Of a stretch of DNA of 64,000 nt, positions 51,664-60,441 are shown in pieces. How positions within the stretch are numbered: position 1 is the stretch's first letter; each line of letters begins with the position of its first letter. This DNA comes from Shimia_B sp038525525. GTDB taxonomy: Bacteria; Pseudomonadota; Alphaproteobacteria; Rhodobacterales; Rhodobacteraceae. Below the pieces are notes generated by a model, which was not told the origin of the DNA, searched no databases, and saw only the letters and a list, made by a program, of their open reading frames with translations. The DNA is taken from positions 62,001-126,000 of the forward strand of contig JBCBHO010000004.1 of assembly GCA_038525525.1 (NCBI GenBank), in the 5' to 3' direction. A program made the position numbers and the translations under genes.

Positions 51664-52353
51664 CTATTTCTTTTCAACGATGATCACGCGTGCTTTGTAT
51701 TCCTTGTTCGTGCGACGGGTATCAATCGTTGAAAGAAGCGAAGCTCTGTTCCCGAACAGTTTACCCAACAAAAAGATCAGGGCTTCATAATCAATGCCGA
51801 AGGGGTCAAGCGCATTTGCGGCACCGCGGGACTGACCTCTGGTGTAATCCAACAACAGGCGCCCTCCCTGCCTCAAGGCGCCGAACCATGCGTTGAACGC
51901 CGTCTCGGGTTCGCATGCATGATCCCACGAATTTGAGTAAATGAAATCCGCCTTCTCGATCCAATCCGGGTTCACTTCGTGGAAGTCCCATTGAACGGTG
52001 TCGGGAAACTGATCGGCTGTGTCAGAAATCTCGGTGCCGATGATGTTTGGGTTACCCATTAGGTTCTGCCGGAACCAAGCCTGCTCCGCGCCACGGCGCG
52101 TCCCATGGCAGATCCCAAATGTTGTTTGCCCCATTTCTTCGTTGATGTACTCGGATAGAGTTCGAATGTGACTTTCTTTAACAAATTGCATGCGCAGCTT
52201 TGCCTTGTTGCCCGCAATTTGGACCTTTCGATAGGTTTCTCGGTCAGGATACTGATGAAGGACGTATCCATCGCCCTCAACCTTCGCGTCTCCCGCCATG
52301 TCTTGCGCTTCAAGCATAGCCCGCTTGAATGGTCTGCCCGTTTCTTGTTTCAT
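51664..52353 (-). CDS. Methyltransferase-like protein in a lower-GC insertion
   Basis: The 229-residue protein resembles class I methyltransferases: GICHGTRRGAEQAWFRQNL-NIIGTEISDTADQFPDTVQWDFHEVNPDWIEKADFIYSNSWDHACEPETAFNAWFGALRQGGRLLLDY, with a GTE acidic loop instead of classic motif I. The codon usage has many A/T third positions, unlike all neighbours. It is opposite in direction to the ntr and trk genes and separates ntrX from trkA, which are adjacent in relatives. Acquisition by transfer is likely; its substrate is unknown. Confidence 0.65.
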   Translation of the reverse strand: MKQETGRPFKRAMLEAQDMAGDAKVEGDGYVLHQYPDRETYRKVQIAGNKAKLRMQFVKESHIRTLSEYINEEMGQTTFGICHGTRRGAEQAWFRQNLMGNPNIIGTEISDTADQFPDTVQWDFHEVNPDWIEKADFIYSNSWDHACEPETAFNAWFGALRQGGRLLLDYTRGQSRGAANALDPFGIDYEALIFLLGKLFGNRASLLSTIDTRRTNKEYKARVIIVEKK

Positions 52354-52815
52354 TTTTTTCCTGCCTTAAAGCTCGATGCCCATGCATAGTGATACGCACG
52401 CACGCACGTCTACTCTACACTCGCGAACCTAAACCCTTTGAGGTCATGGGATGTGGTTGAAAAACACCATTCGATGCGGTGTGCGCCCAAATGGCCCTCT
52501 TATGGCAATGCAGAAGGTCCAGCCCTTTCGTGACGCTGGTGGCAACATCATCTACTACGTCGACCAAGCGGTGAAAGGGGCTAGGCCCATCGCACCGGAA
52601 CGCATCATTTACACGCTGTCTGTCGGACAGGAGGCCCTGACAGGGAATCCGCGGGGCCATCTGACCGCTGCATTCTACCGTAAGCTGCCTTTGTTGCATC
52701 TGTTTCGACCTCGCCCCCCATTTCACGACCGTCCCCCCCCCATTGACCCGACACCACAACCCTGCCAACCCTCACATCTCGATAGCCCCGTCGGGGCGCC
52801 GCTGAAGAGAACCCG
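52354..52815. other. Lower-GC spacer upstream of trkA
   Basis: A stretch of 462 bases with no secure gene. It contains the short tandem repeat (ACGC) around 52393-52406, and one plus-strand ORF (52451-52819, 122 codons) whose stop overlaps the trkA start. That ORF starts after GAGG and its first ~75 codons look protein-like, but usage is atypical and no family is recognised. It may be a remnant of an insertion. Confidence 0.4.
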
Positions 52816-54192
52816 ATGAAGGTCATCATCTGTGGGGCCGGGCAGGTGGGATGGCAGATCGCCAAGCACCTGGCCGGTGAAAAGAACGACGTCACCGTGG
52901 TCGACATGAATGCCGATCTGGTGCGCCGCGCCACCGACGCGCTCGATGTCCAAGGCATCACCGGGCACGCCTCCTACCCCGATATCCTCAAGCGCGCCGG
53001 GGCCGATGACGCCGACATGGTCATCGCCGCCACCCATTCCGACGAGGTCAATATGGTCACCTGCCAGGTGGCCCATTCCATCTTCGAGATCCCGAGGAAG
53101 ATCGCGCGGCTCCGGGCGCAGTCCTACCTCGACGCCATCTATGCCGACATCTACCGTCGCGATCACCTGCCCATCGACGTGGTGATCTCCCCCGAAAAGG
53201 AGGTGGCCGAGGCCGCTCTGCGCCGCATCAACGCGCCCGCAGCCTTCGACACCGAGCTTTTCTTTGGCGGCAAGGCGCAGCTTCTGGGCATCAATATCGA
53301 GGATGCCTGCCCGGTCATGAACACGCCGCTCCGCCAGCTGACGGAGCTTTTTTCCACCCTGCGCGCGCGCATCGTGGGCATCCGCCGCGCGGGCAAGCTC
53401 TTTGCGCCCGATGCCGATGATCAGATCATCGAGGGCGACAGCTGCTATTTCATGGCGCACATGGAAGACGTGCCGCGCACGCTCGAGGTCTTCGGCAAGA
53501 TGACCAAGAAGCAGGAGCGCATCGTCATCCTCGGCGGCGGCAATGTGGGGTTGCGCGTGGCCCGCACGCTCGAGAGCCGGACAGAGCGCGTGCGCGCCCG
53601 CGTCATCGAGAAGAACCGAGCCTGCGCAGAGCGCGCCGCCGACGTGCTGGAAAAGACCATCGTGCTCCACGGGGACGGCCTCGACAGCGCTCTCATGACG
53701 GAGGCCGGCGTCCAGAATGCCGACGCGCTTCTCGCTGTCACCGACGACGACAAGACCAACATTCTCGCTGCCGTCCGCGCCAAGCAGGCCGGCGCGCAGA
53801 ACGCGATCACGCTGATCAACGATCCCACGCTCGTCCCGCTCCTGGATGCGCTCAATATCGACGCCTACATCAACCCGCGCTCAACGACGGTGAGCTCAAT
53901 CCTGCGCCATATCCGCCACGGGCGGGTCAAAAGCGTCTATTCCATCGGCGATGCCGAGGCCGAGCTCATCGAGGCGCAGGTCCTGTCAACGAGCCCCATC
54001 GCGGGCGAGAAGGTGGGCGATATCGACTTCCCGAAGGGCGTGCTCGTGGGCGCGATCCAATCGGGCAAGGAGGTGGTGGCACCGGTGGCCGATACCGTCA
54101 TCAAGGAAGGCGACGTGGTGGCGATCTTTGCCCTCACGCAGGACGTGCCGGAGGTGGAGCGGCTGTTGCAGGTCTCCATCGACTTCTTCTAG
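52816..54192 (+). CDS. trkA: TrkA, potassium uptake regulatory NAD-binding protein
   Basis: TrkA gates the Trk potassium channel. The 458-residue protein contains two RCK units: VIICGAGQVGWQIAKHLAGEKNDVTVVDMN and the second Rossmann domain VILGGGNVGLRVARTLESR, each followed by a TrkA_C domain (last one with LVGAIQSGKEVVAPVADTVIKEGDVVAIF). Length and duplicate layout match TrkA. It is followed by trkH after 110 bases, as usual. Confidence 0.96.
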   Translation: MKVIICGAGQVGWQIAKHLAGEKNDVTVVDMNADLVRRATDALDVQGITGHASYPDILKRAGADDADMVIAATHSDEVNMVTCQVAHSIFEIPRKIARLRAQSYLDAIYADIYRRDHLPIDVVISPEKEVAEAALRRINAPAAFDTELFFGGKAQLLGINIEDACPVMNTPLRQLTELFSTLRARIVGIRRAGKLFAPDADDQIIEGDSCYFMAHMEDVPRTLEVFGKMTKKQERIVILGGGNVGLRVARTLESRTERVRARVIEKNRACAERAADVLEKTIVLHGDGLDSALMTEAGVQNADALLAVTDDDKTNILAAVRAKQAGAQNAITLINDPTLVPLLDALNIDAYINPRSTTVSSILRHIRHGRVKSVYSIGDAEAELIEAQVLSTSPIAGEKVGDIDFPKGVLVGAIQSGKEVVAPVADTVIKEGDVVAIFALTQDVPEVERLLQVSIDFF

Positions 54193-54302
54193 AGCGCCGC
54201 GCGGTGTCGGCTTCCCACAGCGATCCGGTGGCACCTGACGTCATGCCCACGCGGCTGATCCGGCCCACCCATTTCCTGCGCCAATTCGGGGCCGCCTAGG
54301 CC

Positions 54303-55817
54303 ATGCGCGCCACGCTCAATTCGCTGCCGATCATCGTCGTTCTGGCGGGGATTTCCGGGCTCATGATGGTGGCGCCCGCTGCCGTGGCCGCCAATGCCGG
54401 GGATTGGACCTCGTCGCGCGCATTCTTCCAGTCGGGCGTTTTCACCTGCATGATCGCACTGCTACTCGCCATCGTCACCAAGGGCCTCGCCCCGCGGCAC
54501 CAGGTGCGCAGCCAGCTCCTCGCGCTGCTCATCGCCTTCCTCGTGCTGCCCTTCATCCTCGCGCTGCCCTTCCGCACGAGCCTAGGCGACACCTCCTTCA
54601 CCAATGCCTATTTCGAGATGGTCTCGGCCATGACCACAACGGGGGCCACGCTATACGGCGCGCCCGGGCGGCTGAGCGAGGCGGAGGCTTTCTGGCGGGC
54701 CTTCGTGGCCTGGGGCGGGGGCATGCTCATGTGGTCGGCTGCGGTGGCGCTCTTCGCGCCCATGGGGCTCGGTGGCTACGAGGTGGCCGAGCGACGCGGG
54801 CCCGCCGTGGGCCTCGGCGCGCAATCGGGGGAGGCGCGGCTTGCGACGGACCGTCTGCTCCGCGCGGGCTCGCAGCTCTTCCCGGTCTATGCGGGGCTGA
54901 CGCTCGCGCTCTTTGTGGGGCTCCTCGTGGCTGGCGACGCGCCGCTGACGGCGGGGATGCATGCCATGTCCACCATCGCCACGGCGGGCTTTTCGCCCGT
55001 GGGCGGGGTGGAGAACGCGGGCTCCGGCCGCTGGGGCGAGCTCCTGATCGCGCTCTTTTTCATCTTCGCCCTCTCGCGGCGGACCTTCTCCACGGGCGTG
55101 CTCGGGGACGCCACGCTCGATGTCCGGCAGGATCCGGAGCTGCGGCTCGCCCTCGTCGTCGTGCTGGTGATCTCGCTTGGGCTCTTTCTGCGTCACTTTG
55201 TGGCCGCGAGCCAGATCGACGAGGCGGTGGGCTTCGTCTCCGCGCTGCGCGCGCTTTGGGGGTCGGTCTTCACGGCGCTCTCGTTCCTGTCCACGACAGG
55301 CTTCGTGAGCGCGGACTGGCTCACCGCGCGCAGCTGGTCGGGGATCGCGGCGCCGGGCCTCCTGCTCATGGGGCTCGCCATCATCGGCGGGGGCGTGGCG
55401 ACGACGGCAGGCGGCGTGAAGCTTCTGCGCGTCTACGCGCTCCTCAAGCATGGCGAGCGCGAGATCGGTCGCCTCGTCTATCCCAATTCCGTGGGCGGGG
55501 CAGGGCGCTTTGCCCGCCACATCCGCCGCGAGGGCGCCTTCATCGCCTGGATCGTGTTCATGCTGCTTGGGCTCTCGCTCGCGGTGGTCATGCTCGCGCT
55601 TTCGGCCACGGGCGAGGACTTCGAGACCTCGCTCATCCTGAGCGTGGCGACGCTGACGAATACCGGCCCGCTGGCGCAGGTGGCCACCGATGTGCCCATC
55701 GATCTCGCCCCGCTTTCGGCCACGGCGAAATACATCCTGACCGCAGCCATGGCCGTTGGGCGGCTTGAAACGCTCGTGATCGTGGCGCTGCTGAACCCTG
55801 CTTTCTGGCGCAGTTGA
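54303..55817 (+). CDS. trkH: TrkH-family potassium uptake protein
   Basis: The 504-residue membrane protein has about ten to twelve hydrophobic segments and the repeated P-loop selectivity elements (MVSAMTTTGATLYG, MSTIATAGFSPVGGVENAGSG, LSFLSTTGFVSADW, SVATLTNTGPLAQV), as expected for the TrkH/TrkG/KtrB pore. It lies after trkA and before hfq, the standard alphaproteobacterial order. Its partner TrkA is encoded directly upstream. Confidence 0.95.
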   Translation: MRATLNSLPIIVVLAGISGLMMVAPAAVAANAGDWTSSRAFFQSGVFTCMIALLLAIVTKGLAPRHQVRSQLLALLIAFLVLPFILALPFRTSLGDTSFTNAYFEMVSAMTTTGATLYGAPGRLSEAEAFWRAFVAWGGGMLMWSAAVALFAPMGLGGYEVAERRGPAVGLGAQSGEARLATDRLLRAGSQLFPVYAGLTLALFVGLLVAGDAPLTAGMHAMSTIATAGFSPVGGVENAGSGRWGELLIALFFIFALSRRTFSTGVLGDATLDVRQDPELRLALVVVLVISLGLFLRHFVAASQIDEAVGFVSALRALWGSVFTALSFLSTTGFVSADWLTARSWSGIAAPGLLLMGLAIIGGGVATTAGGVKLLRVYALLKHGEREIGRLVYPNSVGGAGRFARHIRREGAFIAWIVFMLLGLSLAVVMLALSATGEDFETSLILSVATLTNTGPLAQVATDVPIDLAPLSATAKYILTAAMAVGRLETLVIVALLNPAFWRS

Positions 55818-55960
55818 TGCCGCAGGTGCAGCATAAATTGCTATAACGGCTTGAATTTCGTCTGGAACCTCTCTCCATTACCTCTATTAGTGGTAAAAAT
55901 TCTCAGGCCTTGGGTGGGGAGCCCCGCCTGAAAGAGAAAAGATCGAGAGAGGCTGGGCCG

Positions 55961-56194
55961 ATGGCATCAGATAAGCAGAATTTGCAAGACGCATTCCTCA
56001 ACCATGTGCGCAAGACGAAGGTGCCGGTGACGATCTTCCTGATCAACGGCGTCAAGCTGCAGGGCGTCATCACCTGGTTCGACAATTTCTGCGTCCTCTT
56101 GCGCCGCGATGGGCAAAGCCAGCTTGTCTACAAGCACGCGATCTCCACGATCATGCCGTCGCAGCCGATCTCGCTCTACGAAGGGGAGGAATGA
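55961..56194 (+). CDS. hfq: Hfq, RNA chaperone
   Basis: Hfq is an Sm-fold hexamer that pairs small RNAs with mRNAs. The 77-residue protein begins ASDKQNLQDAFLNHVRKTKVPVTIFLINGVKLQGVITWFDNFCVLLRRDGQSQLVYKHAISTIMP, the complete Sm1/Sm2 motifs. The short C-terminus is typical of alphaproteobacteria. ATG at 55961 starts the canonical MASDKQN sequence. hflX follows 19 bases later. Confidence 0.98.
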   Translation: MASDKQNLQDAFLNHVRKTKVPVTIFLINGVKLQGVITWFDNFCVLLRRDGQSQLVYKHAISTIMPSQPISLYEGEE

Positions 56195-56213
56195 GCCCCT
56201 ATATGGAGGCTCC

Positions 56214-57497
56214 ATGACCGACCTTTACACGACAGAAACCAAAGCCACCCGCGCCTGGGTGTTGCACCCCGACATCAAGACAGAGACCCAGCGCCGCGCG
56301 CCTGAGCATGCGCTGGCCGAGGCCGTCTCGCTTGCCGTGGCGCTGCCCGATCTCGTGGTGGCGGGCGAGGAGGTCGTGCGGCTGCCGCGCGCCCATCCCG
56401 GCATGCTCTTCGGCGCGGGCAAGATCGAGGAGCTGGGCCAGCTCTTCAAGCGCGAGGAGATCGAGCTTGTCCTCATCGACGGGCCGGTGACCCCGGTCCA
56501 GCAGCGCAACCTCGAACGCGCCTGGAAGGTGAAGCTTCTCGACCGGACGGGCCTCATCCTCGAGATCTTCTCGGACCGCGCCGCGACCCGCGAGGGCGTG
56601 CTGCAGGTGGAGATGGCGCATCTGAGCTACCAGCGCACGCGTCTCGTCCGCGCCTGGACCCACCTCGAACGCCAGCGCGGCGGGTTGGGCTTCGTGGGCG
56701 GCCCCGGAGAGACGCAGATCGAGGCCGACAGGCGCGCCATCGACGACCAGCTCGGCCGCCTCCGGCGTCAGCTCTCGAAGGTGGTGAAGACGCGCACGCT
56801 CCACCGCTCCGCCCGCGCCAAGGTGCCTTACCCGATCGTGGCTCTCGTGGGCTACACGAACGCGGGCAAATCCACGCTCTTCAACCGCCTCACGGGCGCC
56901 GAGGTCATGGCCAAGGACATGCTCTTTGCCACGCTCGATCCCACCATGCGCGCGGTCCAGTTGCCCGACGAGACAGACGTGATCCTGTCGGACACGGTGG
57001 GCTTCATCTCGGACCTGCCCACCGAGCTCGTCGCCGCCTTCCGCGCCACGCTGGAGGAGGTCACGGCCGCCGATCTCATCCTCCATGTCCGCGACATCTC
57101 CCACCCCGAGACCGAGGAGCAGGCCGCCGACGTGACCGACATCCTCGGCGGTCTGGGCATCGCGGAGGGCGTGCCGCTCTTTGAAGTCTGGAACAAGACC
57201 GACGGGCTCGAGGCCGAGGCACTGGAAATCCGCGAAAATCTCGCCGCGCGGGAGGAGAACGTCTTCCTGACCTCCGCGCTCACCGGCGAGGGCCTCCCAC
57301 GGCTCTTGGAGGCGATTTCGTCCGCGATCACGCCGCCCCGGGAGGTTGTGAGGCTCGCGCTCTCCCACGCCGACGGCAAGAAGCGCGCCTGGCTTTACGA
57401 ACAGGGCGTCGTGCAAGGCGAGGACCAGACTGATGCGGGCCCCGCGCTCACCGTGGAATGGACGGCCACGCAGGCCGCGCGCTACGGCAAGCTCTAG
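56214..57497 (+). CDS. hflX: HflX, ribosome-associated GTPase
   Basis: HflX splits stalled ribosomes under stress. The 427-residue protein has the N-terminal HflX domain (VDGPVTPVQQRNLE-type segment, here LIDGPVTPVQQRNLERAW), GGPGETQIEADRRAIDDQL, the GTPase G1 motif VALVGYTNAGKSTLFNRL, G3 SDTVGFISDLP and G4 EVWNKTD. The ATG at 56214 was chosen; a longer open frame upstream overlaps hfq. hfq-hflX is a widespread pair. Confidence 0.96.
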   Translation: MTDLYTTETKATRAWVLHPDIKTETQRRAPEHALAEAVSLAVALPDLVVAGEEVVRLPRAHPGMLFGAGKIEELGQLFKREEIELVLIDGPVTPVQQRNLERAWKVKLLDRTGLILEIFSDRAATREGVLQVEMAHLSYQRTRLVRAWTHLERQRGGLGFVGGPGETQIEADRRAIDDQLGRLRRQLSKVVKTRTLHRSARAKVPYPIVALVGYTNAGKSTLFNRLTGAEVMAKDMLFATLDPTMRAVQLPDETDVILSDTVGFISDLPTELVAAFRATLEEVTAADLILHVRDISHPETEEQAADVTDILGGLGIAEGVPLFEVWNKTDGLEAEALEIRENLAAREENVFLTSALTGEGLPRLLEAISSAITPPREVVRLALSHADGKKRAWLYEQGVVQGEDQTDAGPALTVEWTATQAARYGKL

Positions 57498-57520
57498 CGC
57501 CTCTGGCGCGGGCAGGAGCG

Positions 57521-57556
57521 GGGGGCCAGCCCCCCACACCCCCCGAGGTACGGGGG
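57521..57556. repeat. G/C palindromic extragenic element
   Basis: Two hairpins are adjacent: GGGGGG-CCAG-CCCCCC (57521-57536) and CCCCC-GAGGTAC-GGGGG (57540-57556), followed by CACAAAGAAACC. It resembles the extragenic palindromes (GGGGGCCAGCCCCC then CCCCGAGGTA) that I recall in many Roseobacter genomes, placed after hflX. The family assignment is from memory. Confidence 0.6.
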
Positions 57557-57644
57557 CACAAAGAAACCGGGCGCGGGAACAATCGGCGCAGCGCCGTCGA
57601 CGTCTGCCGGGGACGGTCTACCTAATCTGGAATTGGAGGCCGCC

Positions 57645-57878
57645 ATGCTCGAAGACAAACGCGTCGATCTCGACGCCGAAAAGCAAAAGCGCGTCCTGCG
57701 GCGCCTGGTGGAAGACCTGACGCGCGAAAGCGCCGATATCTACTACCAACCTACCAGCGTGATCGCGCGCATCGTGAAGGCGCAGGTCGAAGCGGGCAAG
57801 GGGCTCAACGCCGACGAGCTCGACCTCCTGCGCCGGTTGAGCCAGCGTGACATCGAGGTGCTGCTCAGCCTGCACTGA
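57645..57878 (+). CDS. Hypothetical 77-residue helical protein
   Basis: The predicted protein (MLEDKRVDLDAEKQKRVLRRLVEDLTRESADIYYQ, then EAGKGLNADELDLLRRLSQRDIEVLLSLH) is charged and helix-rich without signal peptide. ATG at 57645 follows GGAGG by 6 bases, giving better support than the TTG at 57633. It is unrecognised, and could be a small regulatory or adaptor protein. The stop abuts the convergent penicillin-acylase family gene. Confidence 0.6.
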   Translation: MLEDKRVDLDAEKQKRVLRRLVEDLTRESADIYYQPTSVIARIVKAQVEAGKGLNADELDLLRRLSQRDIEVLLSLH

Positions 57879-60335
57879 CTAGCGCGGTACGAGCCGCGTG
57901 ATCCCGATATTGGCGGCCCGCGCGAGCGCGGGGTCGAGCGACATGGGCACGTATTCCCCGCGCCGCCAGCGCTCTCCAAGATCGTCGTAGTGGCGCGAGA
58001 GCGGGTGCCCGGACTGGCCCGTGGCGATGATGAAGAGCGAGGAATCCGGGTCCGCGAAGTCGTAGACCCCCCGGTAGCCCGCGCCGCTCACATTCCAGAA
58101 GGGCTCCGCGCCGCGGCCCACGGTCTGGCCCCGTTGCAGCGTGAAGTCTCCCCCCGAGGTCGATTGGCGGATATTGACGATCCAGCCCAGCCAGCTCGAG
58201 CGGCCGAGCACCGGGTGGTCATGGCGCGCCTCGTGGGCGTCGCCCCAGCGCAGCGAGGAGAGGCGGGCGGCGCCATAGGTCTCCTCGATCCAGAGCACCG
58301 CGTCGTCGAGCGCGGCCCGCGCGATCATGGTGCAGTCCTCCACCTGCGCGGATTGCACGACATCGCACCACGCGCCCGCGCCCTCGATGTCGCGGTAGAC
58401 CCGTTCGAGGAAGACCGGCTCCACGTGGACGAATTCGCCGGCCAGGGGCCCCAACTCGTCGCGGATGAGCCGGGCCTGCAGCGCGCGCATCCACGCCGCA
58501 TAGAGTAGGGGCTCTGGCAGGTGCTCGTTCATTTCGCCCGACCACTCCGCCAGCAGCTCTAGCGCCTCCTGGCGCTTACGCTCCACCGTGCCCGCGGGCG
58601 CGGCCTCACCGGTAAACCAGAGATCGGCCCCAATGAGCGGCAGGAGGTTGCGCGCGGCGGGGCTCACGGTGTCGAGCTGCGCCTCCATGAAGCTCTCGCG
58701 GGTGTGAACCTGCCGGCCCTGCATGAGCCGCTCCCAGCGCTGGACGCGCTGGCTGTCACCCCAGTGAAAGCTCACGTGCCGCGGGAAGGGCCGGTCGATG
58801 CTCTTGTTGTTGGTGTTGCCGAGGATGCCGCCCTCGGCGCCGATGAATTCGGGATTGGCGGCATAGGGCAAGCGCCCGCGCCAGCGGTTCTCCACGCGCC
58901 AGCCGGGCGTGGGCAGGCGGCCCTGCGCCTGGTGACGCACGTCGCGGGAGGGCAACGCGCCAATGGTCTTCATGGCGATCTCGGTGCCGTCGGCGAGGAC
59001 GAGGTTCTGCGCGGGCGCGCGGTAGCCCTCGGCCGCAGCGATGGCCGCGCGCACGGAGCCGGCCTTCGAGGTGGCCAGCGCGGCGGAATAGGTGGTGTCG
59101 GCGGGATCGAGCGCCGTCCAGGCGAGGCTCATGACATGGCCGGGCGGCGTGACGGTGTTGAGCCCGAACATGTCGGGCGAGAGCACGGGGCCGTTCACGG
59201 TCCACCGCAGCGTCAACGTCTCCGGTGCGCCCTCGGCCACCTCAATGATGGATTGCCGCTCGCGGAAATCGGCCCAGCCCTCCGGCACGCGGTACTGGCC
59301 GGGGTCCTCCGGATTGACCTCCTCGATGTAGAGGTCCTGATCATCGGCATAGGCGGTGGTGAGCCCCCAGCCGAGATCGGCGGAGCGGCCAACGAGCACC
59401 AGCGGCAGACCCGGGATCGTGCCCCCGATCTGCCCACCGCCCTCGAGCTCGATCCGCGCCAGATACCAGAGCGCCGGCGCCGAAAAGCCGAGATGCGGAT
59501 CATTGGCGAGCAGTGTGCCGCCGGAGGCCGATCGCTCGGGCGCGGCGGCCCAGGCATTGGAGGCGCCGCCAAATCCCCGTGGCCGGGCCGGGGAGAGCGG
59601 CGAGGCCACGCGTCGAGGCGCCACGAAGGGCAACGTGCCCGGCGCGAGCGAGGCATAATCCGGCAGCGCCGCGACGCCCGTGCCCGGGTATTCGGGCAGG
59701 ATGTCCATCATCCGCTCTTCGGACAGCGCCAGCGAGACGCGCGCGCGCAGCACCTCCTCCTCGAGGTGGGAGGCGACCCTGAGCGCCATGAGCTTTTGCA
59801 CGGCGAGGCTGTCGGCAGGTGTCCAGGGCGCGATGGCGGGCTCGAAGAGGAAGAATTCCGGCGCCCCGCGCCCGAGCGCGCCCTCGTTGATCTCCGCGAG
59901 CCGCGCATTCACCCCCGCCGCGTAGGCCTCGAGCGCGGCGCGCCCCTCCGGCGTCTGCGCCGCCACCGAGCTCTGCGCGAGGCGGTAGAGATCGAGACGC
60001 CGCATCATTCGGTCCACCGGCAGCGTCGTGGCGCCGAAGAGCGCCGAGAGCCGGCCCTGCGCCGTGCGGCGCAGCATCGTCATCTGCCAGAGCCTGTCCT
60101 GCGCATGCACATAGCCCAGCCCGAAGAAGGTATCGCTGTCCGTCGTGCCGAAGATGTGCGGGACATTCGCGGTGTCCCGCGCGATCTCCACCTCCGCGCC
60201 GAGCCCGATCACCGAAACCGTCCGATCATAGTCCGGCAGCGAGCGGGAAAACACGTAGTAGGCGAGCACGATCGCCAGCACGCCCAGAACGAGCGCCGCC
60301 GATGTCAGGCGGACAAGCCAGCGGAACAGGGTCAT
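57879..60335 (-). CDS. Penicillin acylase family N-terminal-nucleophile hydrolase
   Basis: The 818-residue protein begins with a hydrophobic signal anchor (TSAALVLGVLAIVLAYYVF) and has the Ntn-hydrolase layout: alpha-chain VARDTANVPHIFG-like segment (here EIARDTANVPHIFGTTDSD), linker, then the catalytic serine at about residue 259 (GFGGASNAWAAAP), preceded by RPRGF, and LANDPHLGF next. The chain would be processed to two subunits in the periplasm. Related enzymes hydrolyse penicillin, acyl-homoserine lactones or glutaryl amides; the substrate is unknown. Confidence 0.92.
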   Translation of the reverse strand: MTLFRWLVRLTSAALVLGVLAIVLAYYVFSRSLPDYDRTVSVIGLGAEVEIARDTANVPHIFGTTDSDTFFGLGYVHAQDRLWQMTMLRRTAQGRLSALFGATTLPVDRMMRRLDLYRLAQSSVAAQTPEGRAALEAYAAGVNARLAEINEGALGRGAPEFFLFEPAIAPWTPADSLAVQKLMALRVASHLEEEVLRARVSLALSEERMMDILPEYPGTGVAALPDYASLAPGTLPFVAPRRVASPLSPARPRGFGGASNAWAAAPERSASGGTLLANDPHLGFSAPALWYLARIELEGGGQIGGTIPGLPLVLVGRSADLGWGLTTAYADDQDLYIEEVNPEDPGQYRVPEGWADFRERQSIIEVAEGAPETLTLRWTVNGPVLSPDMFGLNTVTPPGHVMSLAWTALDPADTTYSAALATSKAGSVRAAIAAAEGYRAPAQNLVLADGTEIAMKTIGALPSRDVRHQAQGRLPTPGWRVENRWRGRLPYAANPEFIGAEGGILGNTNNKSIDRPFPRHVSFHWGDSQRVQRWERLMQGRQVHTRESFMEAQLDTVSPAARNLLPLIGADLWFTGEAAPAGTVERKRQEALELLAEWSGEMNEHLPEPLLYAAWMRALQARLIRDELGPLAGEFVHVEPVFLERVYRDIEGAGAWCDVVQSAQVEDCTMIARAALDDAVLWIEETYGAARLSSLRWGDAHEARHDHPVLGRSSWLGWIVNIRQSTSGGDFTLQRGQTVGRGAEPFWNVSGAGYRGVYDFADPDSSLFIIATGQSGHPLSRHYDDLGERWRRGEYVPMSLDPALARAANIGITRLVPR

Positions 60336-60441
60336 CGGGTCTCCTGAGAGGGCACGCGCGGCTCTCTTACCTGCGTTGACGCGGGGCGGGCCGCGGTTAG
60401 GTTGCCGAAAACGTTAAGCACATCGCTCGGAAGGATGAAAC

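Noticed and set aside
52415..52768. A 117-codon minus-strand ORF between the methyltransferase-like gene and trkA
   Set aside because: No recognisable domain, overlaps the equally uncertain plus-strand ORF, and no ribosome site; not listed as a gene.
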